NCBI GenBank assembly: GCA_905196835.1
Contig: CAJJWN010000046.1
Location: 1 to 22,947, forward strand
Reading direction: 5' to 3'
DNA length: 22,947 bases
DNA from: an uncultured Prevotella sp.
Lineage (GTDB): Bacteria > Bacteroidota > Bacteroidia > Bacteroidales > Bacteroidaceae
The position numbers and the translations under genes are program-made. Shown here piece by piece: positions 21,740 through 22,947 of this stretch; positions within the stretch are counted from its first letter, which is position 1, and the number at the start of each line of letters is the position of its first letter. Under the pieces are notes generated by a model that did no database searches, was not told the DNA's origin, and was given only the letters and a program-made list of their open reading frames with translations.

Positions 21740-22038
21740 TGGGGTTTTACGTACTGCTGCTGTTTGACATCGTGTTGTCAATACAGGCAGAGAACCTGAC
21801 GGCCATCACCGCATCCACGCAGACGATGGCGGCCTACCTGCAAAATTCGTTCTTCTCGGCAGGCTACCTGATGGCAGCCAGCATCGTGGCCCTGAAATGC
21901 CTGAACCTTGTGCCAGACCTGGCCGCATGGATGATACCGGAAGGCGACACCGCTTTCTCCACCCGAAACTTCGGCGAGGGCGTGGCCCAACAAGCCAAGA
22001 TGTCAGCCACCGGGGCGATGCACACCGTATTGAAATGA
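21740..22038 (+). pseudogene. traJ: traJ 3' part, continuing from 2595 across element B
   Basis: This stretch encodes the last 99-100 residues of TraJ: a membrane span (VGFYVLLLFDIVLSI), a segment with a second hydrophobic stretch (FFSAGYLMAASIVALKCLNLV) and the C-terminus ending GAMHTVLK. The first codon is completed by G2595 on the other side of element B. A GTG at 21739 could serve as a start, but no ribosome site is visible and a fragment without its first three-quarters would not work as TraJ. The 3' part is uninterrupted and coding-like, so the insertion is probably recent. Confidence 0.88.
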
Positions 22039-22061
22039 TTATCAACTAAAACAATGACAAT

Positions 22062-22457
22062 ATGAAGATTGAAAAGAAAATCGGGAACTGGTGCCAAGAT
22101 GCGCATTTCATGGATTTTGTCCACCGGCGTATGCACCAAGAACTGACGGAAAGACCCGAAAACGGGCGTTACGACGACCTCTTTGAGGAACTGGACGAAG
22201 CGTTTGACCATGACGACCGCTACATCGAGCCGCTGGTGGAGTACCTGATTTGTCGCCTGCACATCGCCAAGCTCTGCAAAAACGCCCGCCAGCGTGAACG
22301 GGGCATCTGGTGGGTGTGGTTCCAAGTGGTGATGGAAGGCCATTACGTGCAAGCGTTCTCAGAATACTTCGACCCATTGCTGGCCGAATTGCGGATGACC
22401 CTGATGCCCATGCTGCACAAGGAATACGTCCTCATGAACACCCTAAAAGAGAAGTAA
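22062..22457 (+). CDS. Conserved conjugation-operon protein between traJ and traK, function unknown
   Basis: A 131-residue, soluble protein (MKIEKKIGNWCQDAHFMDFVHRR...), rich in charged and aromatic residues, with no signal peptide, membrane span or known motif. It starts 23 bp after the traJ stop and ends 4 bp before the traK start, so it belongs to the transfer operon. Composition is GC-rich like the tra genes. I do not recognise a family; a role specific to conjugation is inferred from its place only. Being downstream of an interrupted traJ, its transcription may now depend on element B or on a new promoter. Confidence 0.82.
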   Translation: MKIEKKIGNWCQDAHFMDFVHRRMHQELTERPENGRYDDLFEELDEAFDHDDRYIEPLVEYLICRLHIAKLCKNARQRERGIWWVWFQVVMEGHYVQAFSEYFDPLLAELRMTLMPMLHKEYVLMNTLKEK

Positions 22458-22461
22458 GCCT

Positions 22462-22947
22462 ATGGTCATCAAGAATTTAGAGAACAAAATCAAGTTAGTG
22501 ACCATCCTCTGCTGCTGTTTCCTGCTGGGGTGCATCCTTATCTGCATCGCCAGCATCTGGACGGCACGGGGCATGGTAGCCGACGCGCACCGGAAGGTGT
22601 ACGTGCTGGACGGGAATGTGCCTATACTGGTACGCCAGACCACGATGGAGGAAACGCTTGACGTGGAAGCCAAGAGCCATGTCGAAATGTTCCACCACCT
22701 GTTTTTTACCCTTGCACCGGATGACAAATACATCCGTTATACGATGGAGAAAGCCATGTACCTGGTGGACGAAACGGGACTGGCACAATACAACACGCTG
22801 AAGGAAAAAGGCTTCTACTCGAACATCATGGGAACGAGCGCGGTGTTCAGCATCTTCTGCGACAGCATCAAGTTTGACCGTGAGAAAATGGAGTTCACCT
22901 ACTACGGCAGGCAACGCATAGAACGCCGCAGCAGCATCCTGATGCGC
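22462..22947 (+). CDS. traK: TraK, conjugative transposon transfer protein (partial, 5' part)
   Basis: 162 codons are visible before the window edge. The protein starts MVIKNLENKIKLV, with an N-terminal membrane anchor at about residues 12-33 (KLVTILCCCFLLGCILICIASIW), then a periplasmic part (ARGMVADAHRKVYVLDGNVPILVRQT) and a helical region (RYTMEKAMYLVD). This is the Bacteroides conjugative-transposon TraK pattern. TraK is a bitopic component of the mating-pair channel, comparable to VirB8. The ATG at 22462 is 4 bp after the upstream stop. The order traJ, small gene, traK supports the identification. The C-terminal part is not available. Confidence 0.9.
   Translation, partial: MVIKNLENKIKLVTILCCCFLLGCILICIASIWTARGMVADAHRKVYVLDGNVPILVRQTTMEETLDVEAKSHVEMFHHLFFTLAPDDKYIRYTMEKAMYLVDETGLAQYNTLKEKGFYSNIMGTSAVFSIFCDSIKFDREKMEFTYYGRQRIERRSSILMR

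Noticed and set aside
1..22947. CRISPR arrays, tRNA and rRNA genes, insertion-sequence transposases
   Set aside because: No regularly spaced repeats, no tRNA- or rRNA-like sequence and no transposase reading frame were seen on either strand.

Overview
The window comes from a member of the Bacteroidales (Bacteroides/Parabacteroides/Prevotella-like). The evidence is a Bacteroides-type traJ-traK conjugation operon, a SusC/SusD pair, tyrosine recombinases of the Bacteroidetes kind, and promoters of the Bacteroidetes form (TTG, about 20 bp, TAnnTTTG). Nearly everything seen is mobile DNA.

Layout. (1) 1-1850: the right end of a first integrative element, 'element A', with two tandem integrases on the minus strand, one cut by the window edge. 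(2) 1824-2609 and 21740-22947: a conjugative element (ICE) backbone, namely traJ, a small unknown gene and traK. traJ is split by a second element. (3) 2589-21739: 'element B', about 19.1 kb, flanked by a 7-bp direct repeat TACTTCG. Joining the two flanks across one repeat restores the traJ reading frame exactly. Element B has, from left to right: a non-coding attachment end, two helix-turn-helix proteins, a candidate oriT, a MobC-like protein, a relaxase, a membrane protein, a tyrosine recombinase of the DNA-invertase type, an invertible-looking promoter segment, a radical-SAM peptide (RiPP) operon ending in SusC/SusD, a GNAT toxin-antitoxin-like pair, and two tandem integrases resembling those of element A.

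The main result is the cargo at 7953-18046. A precursor peptide with C-terminal CXXX repeats (9412-9600) sits among two radical-SAM/SPASM enzymes, a secreted unknown protein, a ClpP-like serine peptidase, an ABC exporter without a C39 peptidase domain, and a SusC/SusD outer-membrane pair. All are on the plus strand with short gaps. Just upstream, a perfect 20-bp inverted repeat (7953-7972 / 8134-8153) encloses 161 bp. That segment holds an exact TAnnTTTG promoter box (TAAATTTG) pointing AWAY from the operon in this assembly. A tyrosine recombinase gene ends 39 bp before the left repeat. The reading proposed here is a mobilizable, phase-variable RiPP locus, captured in the OFF orientation.

The Mob genes should let element B move with a helper conjugation system. 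Its current host ICE probably cannot act as that helper while traJ is split. The peptide chemistry, the role of the ClpP-like protein and the purpose of SusC/SusD in a peptide operon are inferred and cannot be settled from sequence alone.
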